Shown in pieces: positions 55,988-64,000 of a stretch of 64,000 nt of DNA. The stretch lies in the NCBI RefSeq assembly GCF_035306585.1, contig NZ_DATGNU010000034.1, positions 1-64,000 of the forward strand. The letters run 5' to 3'. Source of the DNA: Galbibacter sp035306585 (GTDB taxonomy: Bacteria; Bacteroidota; Bacteroidia; Flavobacteriales; Flavobacteriaceae). Every line of letters begins with the position of its first letter. Position 1 is the first letter of the stretch. Under the pieces are notes generated by a model. It did no database searches, was not told the DNA's origin, and worked only from the letters and a program-made list of their open reading frames with translations. Position numbers and translations under genes: made by a program.

Positions 55988-58900
55988 ATGATAGATAAAA
56001 CTACTCAAGAAATTATTGTTTTCGATTATATTCCGGCGGTAAGCTATGCTTTATACCAGAATCACGTACCCGTAATAAAATTATTATCTGTTAAAAATAA
56101 TACAGACAAAGAGTGGGCTAATCTAAACGTTAAAATAACTCCTGAAGATGATTTTGCCAAACCGATCGAGTTTTTTGCTGAACAGATACCTCCCGACACT
56201 TTATATCAACCTGAGACCATTAATTTAAAACTGAATCCGTCATTTATATATACATTAACAGAAAAGCTTTCTTCCCTATTACGTCTCACAGTTCTGGCCG
56301 ATGGTAAGGAAATTTATAGTGAAACCTACGAAATTGATATTCTCGCATATGATCAATGGCTTGGAAGTAGTGTACTTCCTGAAATGATCTCTGCCTTTGT
56401 AATGCCCAATCTACCCGAGCTGTCCCCACTACTGAAAGCGATCTCTGTGACCATGCGACAATGGACAGAGAATTCCGCTTTGGACGACTATCAAAGCCAG
56501 GATCCGGACCGGGTGAAAAAATTGATGGCGGCCTTGTACAAAACCATAGCCGAAAAAAATATAACCTATTGTACTGTCCCGGCAAGTTTTGGGGGGATCG
56601 GACAACGAGTGCGGATGGTTGATATGGTGTTGAAAACAAAGATGGCAAATTGCCTTGAAATGTCTCTTTTATACGCATCCGCCCTGGAAGCCATGGGGAT
56701 CCATCCCATCCTGGTTGTTATTGAAGGACATGCTTTTGTCGGAGCATGGCTCATAGACGACACATTCCCCGATGCCGTCAATGACGATCCAAGTTTGCTT
56801 ACCAAAAGGATGGTTAGGGGGATCAATGAAATTATACTCATAGAAGCAACGGCCATGAATGAAGGCAATGTCCCTTCTTTTGACGAGGCGATTGAACTTG
56901 CAGGCAATCATTTCAATGATTTAGATAAGTTTCTTTACTTTATAGATGTACACAGGAGCCGTTTTAGTGGTATTCTACCTGTCCCGTTACGTAGGAAAAA
57001 GGGAGAGGATTGGGAAATCATAACCTTCGACCATCCCTCTGAAAATCCCGTCGATTTAAGAAGTCCGGTGGCTCTTGAGAGTGTTGTGAAATTACAGCAT
57101 GTAAAAAAAATAGACTATGGCAAACAGCAGCTGTGGGAAAGAAAGTTGCTAGACCTTAGTTTACGCAATAACCTGTTAAACCTCCGAACCACCAGGTCAT
57201 CTTTACAGTTCATACCCGTTCCGCCCAATGAATTGGAAGATGCCATGGCCGACGGAGAAGAATTTCAAATCCTGGCAAAGCCCAAAGATTGGGAAAACCC
57301 GCTGAGAAATACAGGGGTATATCAGGCACTCCACCATAAGGACCCCATACTGCAATTGGTTAAAAAAGAACTAAAACAACATCGCTTACGGGTATACCTT
57401 ACCGAAGAAGAACTTCATAAAGGATTGTTGCACCTCTACAGGAATGCCAGGCACGCACTCGAAGAAAATGGTGCCAATACTTTATACCTGGCTATTGGTT
57501 TGCTGCGATGGTACGAAACACCCTCCAGCCAGAAACCCAGGTTTGCCCCCATAATGCTCATGCCGGTCGAAATTATCCGAAAATCGGTAAAAAAAGGATT
57601 CATTATTCGTAGCAGAGAGGAAGAAACAGTATTGAATGTCACACTCCTGGAGAAGTTGCGCCAGGATTACGGCCTCTCCCTTTCAGGACTGGACCCTTTG
57701 CCAAGAGATGAGAGTGGCGTGGATGTCAATCTGGTGTTTAATATCATCAGGCAGACGATCATGTCTGTCCCGCGATGGGATGTGGAAGAACAAATCTTTC
57801 TCGGTACTTTTTCGTTCAGTAAATTCATCATGTGGAACGATATTCATTCCAATGCCGAAAAACTTGCGGTGAACCCCATTGTTAAAGGGCTCATTAAAGG
57901 AGGTCTGGAGGTCCCATTGACGTGTGCCCGGGAAGAACACCTGGATGGTATATACGGGCATGAAAAACTCCTGCTCCCCATAAGTGCGGATGCCTCGCAG
58001 TTACAAGCCATTGCTGCCACAGTCTCCGGAGAGAGTTTTATACTACATGGTCCTCCTGGAACGGGAAAATCACAGACCATCACCAATATGATTGCCAATA
58101 TGCTATACCGGGGCAAAAGGGTCTTGTTTGTGGCCGAGAAAATGGCCGCTCTGTCCGTAGTACAAAACCGCCTCGAAGCTATAGGTCTGGCGCCTTTCTG
58201 CCTGGAACTGCATTCCAATAAGGCAAGAAAATCGGAAGTACTGGAACAGTTCCGTAAAGTGATGGAGGTCGCCAAAAGCAGTATCCCGGAAAACTTTACC
58301 AGCCACTCCAAAAGACTGGATCTGTTAAGGGACGAACTCAATCAATATGTTGAGAACCTTCATGAAAAACAATCTTGCGGTTTTTCCCTTTTTGAGCTCT
58401 TTAATGCATACTCTGGATGTAAAAAGGGTTCGGACCATGTGCCATTTGATACCGAAAATCTCAAAACATTAAACAGGGAACAGGTGCAGGAACTTATGGA
58501 TGTTGCCGAGCAATTGCAAACCGCTGCGCTTATCTGTGAGGGTGCATCCTGTGAACACCCATTGTACGGTATGGAGATTTCGACATACAGCAGTAGCTTT
58601 AAGGACAATTTAGGCAATCAGCTGGAAGTATTTTTGAAGCACAGGAAAAGCTTAAATGATGTCCTGGAAAATATAGTAGTTGATATAGACTGGCCCCATA
58701 CTTCTTGGGATGATGAAAAGCTAGAAGAGTTTAATCAAATGATTCGGACTATTAATGAGTTGCCTGAGGTCCCTGAAAATTTCTTTATGGAGCGGGAACT
58801 ATATCGGTTGGGAGAAGAACTTCATCCGTTAATAGATGCCGGAGAAAAGAGCGATGCACTAAAGCATAAGTTACTCGAGAGATTTCAGACAACCATTTTA

Positions 58901-61885
58901 ACCGCCCCTGTCGGAGAAATGCTCGCCGGGTGGAACATGGCTTCCGTCCAATGGTTTCTGCCACGGTATTTCGCACAAAAAAAGTTGAGGAAAACCGTGT
59001 ATGGCTATCTGAAAACAGGGAAGATACTAAAGACTGAAATACATCAGATCCTACTGGATTTATTGGCGTACCAGGAAAACCAAAAGCAGATTGAAGACCA
59101 CAAAGATTTTCTAACGGAAAAACTCGGGCCCTTATGGAGAAATGGTGCACCCCAATGGAATAAGCTCAGCGAAGCCCTCTCCGGGATACAGTATGTCGAG
59201 CAGGAACTTTTAAAACGGTTGCCGGGCAAAGAAGAAGCTTACAGGATAAGAATGGCCATTGGACGTTTATACAACAAGGGTTATGTGTATTTCAAGGAAC
59301 ATTACGGTAACTTATTCAGTAAACTGCCTGTGGTCATGCAACAGGAAGAAAAAGAGCGGAGAGCCACAGAAAAACTGGTCAACTGCGCCCTGGATTATGA
59401 AAAACATGCCGGAGTGGATATCAGCTTGGAAAAAGCCATGCGATGGAGCCAGCATTTGGAGCAGCTAAAAAACTGGTACTATTGGACGCAGGTGCGTAAA
59501 AAGGCAATGTCCCTGAATCTTAATGGGCTTCTTGAAGTATATGAAAAGGGTGAACTTCCCGATGCAGAGATCAAAGATACACTCTGTAAAAGCCTGTACA
59601 GCGCTCTTGCAACCATAATCATAGAACAGGAAGAAAAATTATCCATTTTTAATGGTAAGTATTTCGATACACAAATATCCAGGTTCAAAGCCTGGATCGA
59701 GGCCTTTACAACGCTTACACAGGAGCTGCTTTATGCCGAATTGGCCATGCGTATCCCAGAACTCTCACAAGGTACCGTAGCCACCTCGGAAACCGGGATA
59801 TTACAGCGGGCGATAAAGAGTAAGGGTAGGGGTAAATCGCTTCGCCAACTATTTAATGAAATTCCCAACTTGTTGCCCCGAATAGCGCCATGCATGCTGA
59901 TGAGCCCTATTTCCGTAGCACAATACCTGGATATTGATAATGAACCCTTTGATCTTGTCATTTTTGACGAAGCTTCGCAAATGCCGACAAGTGAAGCCGT
60001 AGGTGCTATTGCCCGCGGACAAAAACTTATTGTGGTAGGGGACCCCAAACAAATGCCCCCCACAAGTTTCTTTTCTTCCATACATTTTGATGAGGAAGAC
60101 AGCAATGAAGATTTGGAAAGCATACTCGACGACTGCCAGGCGTTATCTGTACCATCCAGGCAACTACAATGGCACTATCGCAGCCAGCACGAGAGTTTAA
60201 TAGCCTTTAGTAATGCCAAGTATTACGATAACAGCCTGTTTACCTTTCCTTCTCCCGATGATCGCATATCTAGGGTACGCTTTATTGCGGTAAACGGAGT
60301 TTACGAGCGTGGTAAAACCAGGCAAAACCGTGCAGAGGCAGTTGCCATAGTAAAAGAATTAATACGACAGTTAACAGCTCCGGATGGGGAAAGAAAAAGT
60401 ATAGGGGTAGTTACCTTCAGCTCAGTACAGCAAACCCTCATCGAAGATTTGTTAAATGTTGAATTTGCAAACAACCCGACCCTGGAAGAGATCAATAATA
60501 AACAGAAAGAACCCCTGTTTATCAAAAACCTGGAAAACGTTCAGGGAGACGAAAGGGATATTATCCTTTTTTCCATATGCTACGGTCCGGATAAAAATGG
60601 CTACATCTCGCATAATTTCGGTCCCCTGAACCGCGAAGGAGGCTGGAGAAGGTTGAATGTTGCAGTGTCCAGGGCAAGGTATGCCATGAAAGTCTATTCC
60701 AGCTTACATGCTGATCAGATTGATCTCTCACGTACTCGCTCGGAAGGAGTGGCGGGATTAAAAGCGTTTTTGGCTTTTGCAGAAAGAGGCAAAAAGGCCC
60801 TCCCCGTATCACCTGCTACCTTATCCCGGAACAACCGAACAGGAAGCCTGGAAACTTCCGTGGCTGATTTTCTCAAGGAACATGGATATAGGGTAGAGAC
60901 CAATATCGGGAATTCCGGTTATCAGGTAGATATGGCCGTCATCCATCCGGATAAGGATGGAGCGTATCTCGCTGGGATATTATTTGATGGAGCCAATTAC
61001 CGCTCTGGGAAAAGCGCCAGAGATCGTCATGTTATACAGCCCTCGGTGCTAAAACTGTTGGGGTGGAATATTTTCAGGATATGGAGTCTGGATTTATGGG
61101 AATACCGGGAAGAAGTATTGCAAAACCTTCTCGAGTTCCTGGATAGGTTAAAATCCGGAAAGACAGAGGAAAAATTTCTTTATAATGGAGAAGAAAGTAT
61201 AGAAATAGATATGCCGGAGTCTTTCGGAGAAAAGATAATAGAGGAAACTGTGCCTAAAAATGCTCTTAACAATAGTTTTGATAACAAAAGTATTCTTCCG
61301 GTAATAAATAGCCCTCAGCAAGATCATACATATACCATTACAGAATTACCCCCTTTGTATAATGTAAGTTACGAGGATTTTTTGTCGGAAGACAATACTG
61401 AAAAAATTATCGATCAGGTACAACAGGTTATGGCCATAGAAGCTCCCATAAATGAATCGCTTTTATGTAAAAGAATATTAGCGGCATGGGATATTACCAG
61501 GCTGGGGTCTCGCATTCAGGTTCGTTTTGATCAAATCTTTAAAAGAATGGAGTTAAAAAGGACTAAGGATAAAGATGAAAATGTTTGTTTTTGGAGAGAT
61601 GACCAGGTCCCTGAACAATATACAGTATATCGTATTCCGGCAGAAATCTCCGAACGCCGCAGTGCAGAAGATTTAACAATCTACGAAATCTCGAACGCTG
61701 TAAAGGAAATACTTGTTAACCAAATGAGTGTGCCGGAAGAAGATCTTGTACGTGCCGTTGCCAAAGTTTTTCAGTATGCAAGAGTTGGAGGAAATGTGGA
61801 TACCGCAATGAGACAAGGCATCGAACTGGCAGTCGAACGGGAAATGGCAGTGAGAGATAAAAACGACAGAATTGTTAATAATTAA
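55988..61885 (+). CDS. Giant SF1 helicase-nuclease with transglutaminase-like N-terminus (DUF4011/DUF3320 type)
   Basis: The 1965-residue protein has several parts in order. A beta-rich start runs to about residue 120. A transglutaminase-like domain follows at about 150-330 with C222 (ANCLEMSLLYAS) and H248 (IEGHAFVGAW). A DUF4011-like region starts near 380 (WERKLLDLSLRNNLLNLR). The SF1 helicase has Walker A GPPGTGKS at 688-695, Walker B D1327-E1328, GDPKQMPP near 1351, HYR at 1396-1398, QGDERD at 1519-1524 and VSRAR at 1560-1564. A Vsr-like nuclease occupies about 1620-1730 (E1622, D1648, ARDRH, GWNIFRIWS). DUF3320 lies at the end. Related proteins are often in defence islands. Part of the gene is much richer in G+C than the genome. 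Confidence 0.85.
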   Translation: MIDKTTQEIIVFDYIPAVSYALYQNHVPVIKLLSVKNNTDKEWANLNVKITPEDDFAKPIEFFAEQIPPDTLYQPETINLKLNPSFIYTLTEKLSSLLRLTVLADGKEIYSETYEIDILAYDQWLGSSVLPEMISAFVMPNLPELSPLLKAISVTMRQWTENSALDDYQSQDPDRVKKLMAALYKTIAEKNITYCTVPASFGGIGQRVRMVDMVLKTKMANCLEMSLLYASALEAMGIHPILVVIEGHAFVGAWLIDDTFPDAVNDDPSLLTKRMVRGINEIILIEATAMNEGNVPSFDEAIELAGNHFNDLDKFLYFIDVHRSRFSGILPVPLRRKKGEDWEIITFDHPSENPVDLRSPVALESVVKLQHVKKIDYGKQQLWERKLLDLSLRNNLLNLRTTRSSLQFIPVPPNELEDAMADGEEFQILAKPKDWENPLRNTGVYQALHHKDPILQLVKKELKQHRLRVYLTEEELHKGLLHLYRNARHALEENGANTLYLAIGLLRWYETPSSQKPRFAPIMLMPVEIIRKSVKKGFIIRSREEETVLNVTLLEKLRQDYGLSLSGLDPLPRDESGVDVNLVFNIIRQTIMSVPRWDVEEQIFLGTFSFSKFIMWNDIHSNAEKLAVNPIVKGLIKGGLEVPLTCAREEHLDGIYGHEKLLLPISADASQLQAIAATVSGESFILHGPPGTGKSQTITNMIANMLYRGKRVLFVAEKMAALSVVQNRLEAIGLAPFCLELHSNKARKSEVLEQFRKVMEVAKSSIPENFTSHSKRLDLLRDELNQYVENLHEKQSCGFSLFELFNAYSGCKKGSDHVPFDTENLKTLNREQVQELMDVAEQLQTAALICEGASCEHPLYGMEISTYSSSFKDNLGNQLEVFLKHRKSLNDVLENIVVDIDWPHTSWDDEKLEEFNQMIRTINELPEVPENFFMERELYRLGEELHPLIDAGEKSDALKHKLLERFQTTILTAPVGEMLAGWNMASVQWFLPRYFAQKKLRKTVYGYLKTGKILKTEIHQILLDLLAYQENQKQIEDHKDFLTEKLGPLWRNGAPQWNKLSEALSGIQYVEQELLKRLPGKEEAYRIRMAIGRLYNKGYVYFKEHYGNLFSKLPVVMQQEEKERRATEKLVNCALDYEKHAGVDISLEKAMRWSQHLEQLKNWYYWTQVRKKAMSLNLNGLLEVYEKGELPDAEIKDTLCKSLYSALATIIIEQEEKLSIFNGKYFDTQISRFKAWIEAFTTLTQELLYAELAMRIPELSQGTVATSETGILQRAIKSKGRGKSLRQLFNEIPNLLPRIAPCMLMSPISVAQYLDIDNEPFDLVIFDEASQMPTSEAVGAIARGQKLIVVGDPKQMPPTSFFSSIHFDEEDSNEDLESILDDCQALSVPSRQLQWHYRSQHESLIAFSNAKYYDNSLFTFPSPDDRISRVRFIAVNGVYERGKTRQNRAEAVAIVKELIRQLTAPDGERKSIGVVTFSSVQQTLIEDLLNVEFANNPTLEEINNKQKEPLFIKNLENVQGDERDIILFSICYGPDKNGYISHNFGPLNREGGWRRLNVAVSRARYAMKVYSSLHADQIDLSRTRSEGVAGLKAFLAFAERGKKALPVSPATLSRNNRTGSLETSVADFLKEHGYRVETNIGNSGYQVDMAVIHPDKDGAYLAGILFDGANYRSGKSARDRHVIQPSVLKLLGWNIFRIWSLDLWEYREEVLQNLLEFLDRLKSGKTEEKFLYNGEESIEIDMPESFGEKIIEETVPKNALNNSFDNKSILPVINSPQQDHTYTITELPPLYNVSYEDFLSEDNTEKIIDQVQQVMAIEAPINESLLCKRILAAWDITRLGSRIQVRFDQIFKRMELKRTKDKDENVCFWRDDQVPEQYTVYRIPAEISERRSAEDLTIYEISNAVKEILVNQMSVPEEDLVRAVAKVFQYARVGGNVDTAMRQGIELAVEREMAVRDKNDRIVNN

Positions 61886-61992
61886 ATTGCCTATTGACAA
61901 TAATCGCTAAAAATCAAGTGGTAATAAGGCATGTGACGGCGCGCTGCAAAAGTTAATTTTAAAAAGGGGAATTTATAAAAATACCGAAGACC

Positions 61993-63294
61993 ATGACAGT
62001 ATATGCACCTGACCCTGACCACGATTTCAACCGAGAAATAACTTGCACTTACAAAGACGAAAAGTATTCAGTACGAGACAATGGAGCAGTTCTTCGCCAT
62101 CCCCGAAAGAAAGGGAAAATCCGCCCGACCGACAATCAATGGACATTCGGAAAACCTAACAAAAAAACAGGGTATAGGGAAATTGCATCAAAACGAGTAC
62201 ATAGAATCGTTGCATATGCTTTTCATGGAGAACCGCCGACCAAAGAACACGTTGTTGACCACATAGATACCAACAAACAAAATAACAGACCTGAAAATTT
62301 GAGGTGGGTTACAAGATTAGAAAATATATTACTCAATCCAATTACTGCAAAACGTATTGCAATAGTTTGTGGCAGTGTTGAGGCATTTCTAGCTGACCCT
62401 TCTAAATATCGGGATAAATTTCCAGAGCCAAATTATAAATGGATGTGTACTGTAAGTAAAGAAGAAGCGCAAACAAGCTTAGAGAGATTAACTGCCTGGG
62501 CTAAAATCGATATGCAATCTAAGAAAATTGGAGCATTGGACGAATGGATATTTAATCGTGATAGGGTTGAAAAAGAACAAAGAATAGAAGAAATTTTTAA
62601 AGAAGTAAAAAGAAGAACAAGAATCAACAGGGAAGCATTATGTTATAACAAAGCGAAAAGAAATAATTATTACGATGCTCGTAAATATGCAGCAAAACTA
62701 CTGCACTTTGAATTAAACTTATCTTATTATGAAATTGGTAATCTTTTAGGTATTTCGTCAAGTACTGTTAAATTGTATATAGAAGTTAGTGCAGATTCAT
62801 ATAGTGGAGACTATGCTGAAGTCAATGAAAGATATCATAAAAGAGTATCTGAACAAAGTGATATAATTCCCAATAATGTCATTCAAAAAAATTGGGACGC
62901 AGAGTCTGCTTTTCCCTGCTGCCCACAAGAAGTAAATAATAATCCAATCGAGCAATACTCTGCACGATTGAAAAAAAATAGTGTGTTTTTTTACACCAGT
63001 TATTATTCCACGACTATGTTGGAAAGTGCAATCATAGATAAAGGAGAATCTTTACTGGTTATGTATGAGATAGAAAAGCAGCAAGGCTCAGATAAAAGAT
63101 GGGGACTAATGAAAATAATATTTGAAAACCAAAAGTACGTGCATGAGATTATCCTAAACTATAATGGTACACAACAGCATTATTCACTAATAGAGGTTGA
63201 AAACCATTTTAAATGTATTGTTAAAGGGGATGAATGGGCTCCACTAAAAGATACTCAAGGAAGGGGATTTAAGGATGGTTATCGACCTCTTTAA
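61993..63294 (+). CDS. HNH endonuclease with a C-terminal helix-turn-helix-like region
   Basis: The 433-residue protein begins with a NUMOD-like segment (KYSVRDNGAVLRHP) and an HNH_3-type nuclease. The motif runs from RVHRIVAYAFHGE to H90-I-D-T-N-K-Q-N-N and ends RPENLRWVT. A sigma-factor-like helix-turn-helix follows near 235-260 (LSYYEIGNLLGISSSTVKLY). The last 130 residues are unrecognised. The gene is very AT-rich, unlike the helicase 107 bases upstream. It could be a partner nuclease of that helicase or an independent homing-type element. Confidence 0.75.
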   Translation: MTVYAPDPDHDFNREITCTYKDEKYSVRDNGAVLRHPRKKGKIRPTDNQWTFGKPNKKTGYREIASKRVHRIVAYAFHGEPPTKEHVVDHIDTNKQNNRPENLRWVTRLENILLNPITAKRIAIVCGSVEAFLADPSKYRDKFPEPNYKWMCTVSKEEAQTSLERLTAWAKIDMQSKKIGALDEWIFNRDRVEKEQRIEEIFKEVKRRTRINREALCYNKAKRNNYYDARKYAAKLLHFELNLSYYEIGNLLGISSSTVKLYIEVSADSYSGDYAEVNERYHKRVSEQSDIIPNNVIQKNWDAESAFPCCPQEVNNNPIEQYSARLKKNSVFFYTSYYSTTMLESAIIDKGESLLVMYEIEKQQGSDKRWGLMKIIFENQKYVHEIILNYNGTQQHYSLIEVENHFKCIVKGDEWAPLKDTQGRGFKDGYRPL

Positions 63295-63479
63295 GAGATT
63301 TTATAGGTTTAAAAGAAAAATTAAGCAGTATTCTATTAGTCACTTTACATTAAAATACTGTTCTTTTTAACGTTCGTTTCCTGAAACTAATTATCTACCA
63401 AAGAAATTTACCTCCAGTTAGTTACTTTTTCCGTTTTTTTTAATAGTTTTATAAAATAACCTTTTTTGAAACAAATATT

Positions 63480-64000
63480 ATGCTGGTAGGATATGCAAGG
63501 GTTTCAACCCAGGATCAAAATTTAGAGTCACAAATTGACTTGTTGGAGAAGGAGGGATGTGAAAAAATTTATACTGATATAGCCAGTGGTGTTAGGGAAG
63601 ACCGGAAAGGGTTAAAAGAAATGCTTGAATTTCTCAGAAGAGGGGACACTGTCATAACCTATAAAAATGACAGGATATTCAGGTCTTTAAAAAATATGAT
63701 AGACCTCATAGATACTTTTAATGAAAAGGGTGTACATTTTAAAAGTCTAAGCGAACCGGAGTTTGATACCACATCGGCCAATGGCAAGTTTCTTTTACAA
63801 ATATTTGCTGCTGTTGCAGAGTTTGAACGAAACCTTATTAGTGAAAGAACAAAAGTTGGACTTAAGAACGCTAGGAAGCGTAAAAAACTTCTTGGACGAC
63901 CTAAAGGTTTTAAAAAGGAAACAGTTGAAAAATACCAATATGCTAAGCATCTTTATGACAACCAAAATTTACCAATAGAAGAAGCATGTAAAAGGGCAGG
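63480..64000 (+). CDS. Serine recombinase (resolvase/invertase family), 3' end outside the window
   Basis: The frame starts at the ATG at 63480 and runs for 173 codons to the edge. It opens with MLVGYARVSTQDQNLESQ, where S9 is the expected nucleophile. The resolvase landmarks KNDRIFRSLKNM, FAAVAEFERNLISERT and GRPKG follow, and a helix-turn-helix is just beginning at the edge. Small serine recombinases of this type resolve transposon or plasmid cointegrates or invert DNA. Its presence supports a mobile origin for this end of the window. Confidence 0.93.
   Translation, partial: MLVGYARVSTQDQNLESQIDLLEKEGCEKIYTDIASGVREDRKGLKEMLEFLRRGDTVITYKNDRIFRSLKNMIDLIDTFNEKGVHFKSLSEPEFDTTSANGKFLLQIFAAVAEFERNLISERTKVGLKNARKRKKLLGRPKGFKKETVEKYQYAKHLYDNQNLPIEEACKRA

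Noticed and set aside
57844..58341. 165-codon minus-strand frame inside the helicase gene
   Set aside because: It is the complement of the Walker A region of a clearly coding gene and has no own family features.
63763..63978. 71-codon plus-strand frame at the right end
   Set aside because: It lies out of phase inside the serine recombinase gene, whose own frame is open from 63480 to the edge.
1..64000. CRISPR arrays, rRNA or tRNA genes, intact insertion sequences
   Set aside because: Read through on both strands; no regularly spaced direct repeats, tRNA T-loop patterns, rRNA sequence or transposase gene with terminal repeats was recognised. A dedicated tRNA or repeat search was not possible.

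Overview
The window is typical of the Bacteroidota, most likely a marine member of the Flavobacteriaceae. It is AT-rich. Several genes are preceded by the Bacteroidetes -7 element TAnnTTTG, and GTG or ATG starts lack strong Shine-Dalgarno sequences. The families fit too: ParE/ParC side by side, class II ketol-acid reductoisomerase, a LuxC-type acyl-CoA reductase in the serCA neighbourhood, gapN, DUF937, a MarR-GNAT fusion, and many small lipoproteins. All calls were made by reading the sequence; no database search was run.

From 1 to about 44.9 kb the window is a core chromosome. It holds sucD, fabG, a VWA membrane protein with an SPFH protein, and a set of small envelope proteins. These are followed by serine biosynthesis (serC and a serA-like gene), a LuxC-like reductase, a ferredoxin, ychF, and topoisomerase IV (parE-parC). 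Next come MgtC, an XRE regulator with a lipoprotein, an M14 peptidase, an Lrp regulator, ppc, LOG, uvrA, MarR-GNAT and an aldehyde dehydrogenase. The ilvD-ilvB-ilvN-ilvC-ilvA operon follows, then gapN, thioredoxin, an OmpA lipoprotein, a Zn/Cd P-type ATPase and a pseudouridine synthase. The ilv operon has a long leader with two short Ile/Leu/Val-rich leader peptides in series, each followed by its own terminator/antiterminator pair. I read it as a tandem ribosome-mediated attenuator.

From about 45 to 54.2 kb is an accessory metabolic segment. It has a serine hydrolase, a two-subunit molybdenum hydroxylase (IorA/IorB type), a SUMF1-fold protein without the catalytic cysteines, a Tat-exported Gfo/Idh/MocA oxidoreductase and a secreted GH43 glycosidase. 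Three stretches between these genes look like decayed gene remnants.

From about 54.3 kb to the right edge is a mosaic, probably horizontally acquired island. It holds a zinc-ribbon protein with a HEPN RNase motif, a tiny antitoxin-like ORF, and a 1965-residue protein joining a transglutaminase-like domain, DUF4011, an SF1 helicase, a Vsr-like nuclease and DUF3320. An HNH endonuclease with a possible DNA-binding helix-turn-helix follows. A serine resolvase runs off the window. Base composition jumps between neighbours: part of the helicase is G+C-rich and the HNH gene is very AT-rich. This is the best candidate for an undescribed defence system in the window. No rRNA, tRNA, CRISPR array or intact insertion sequence was seen.
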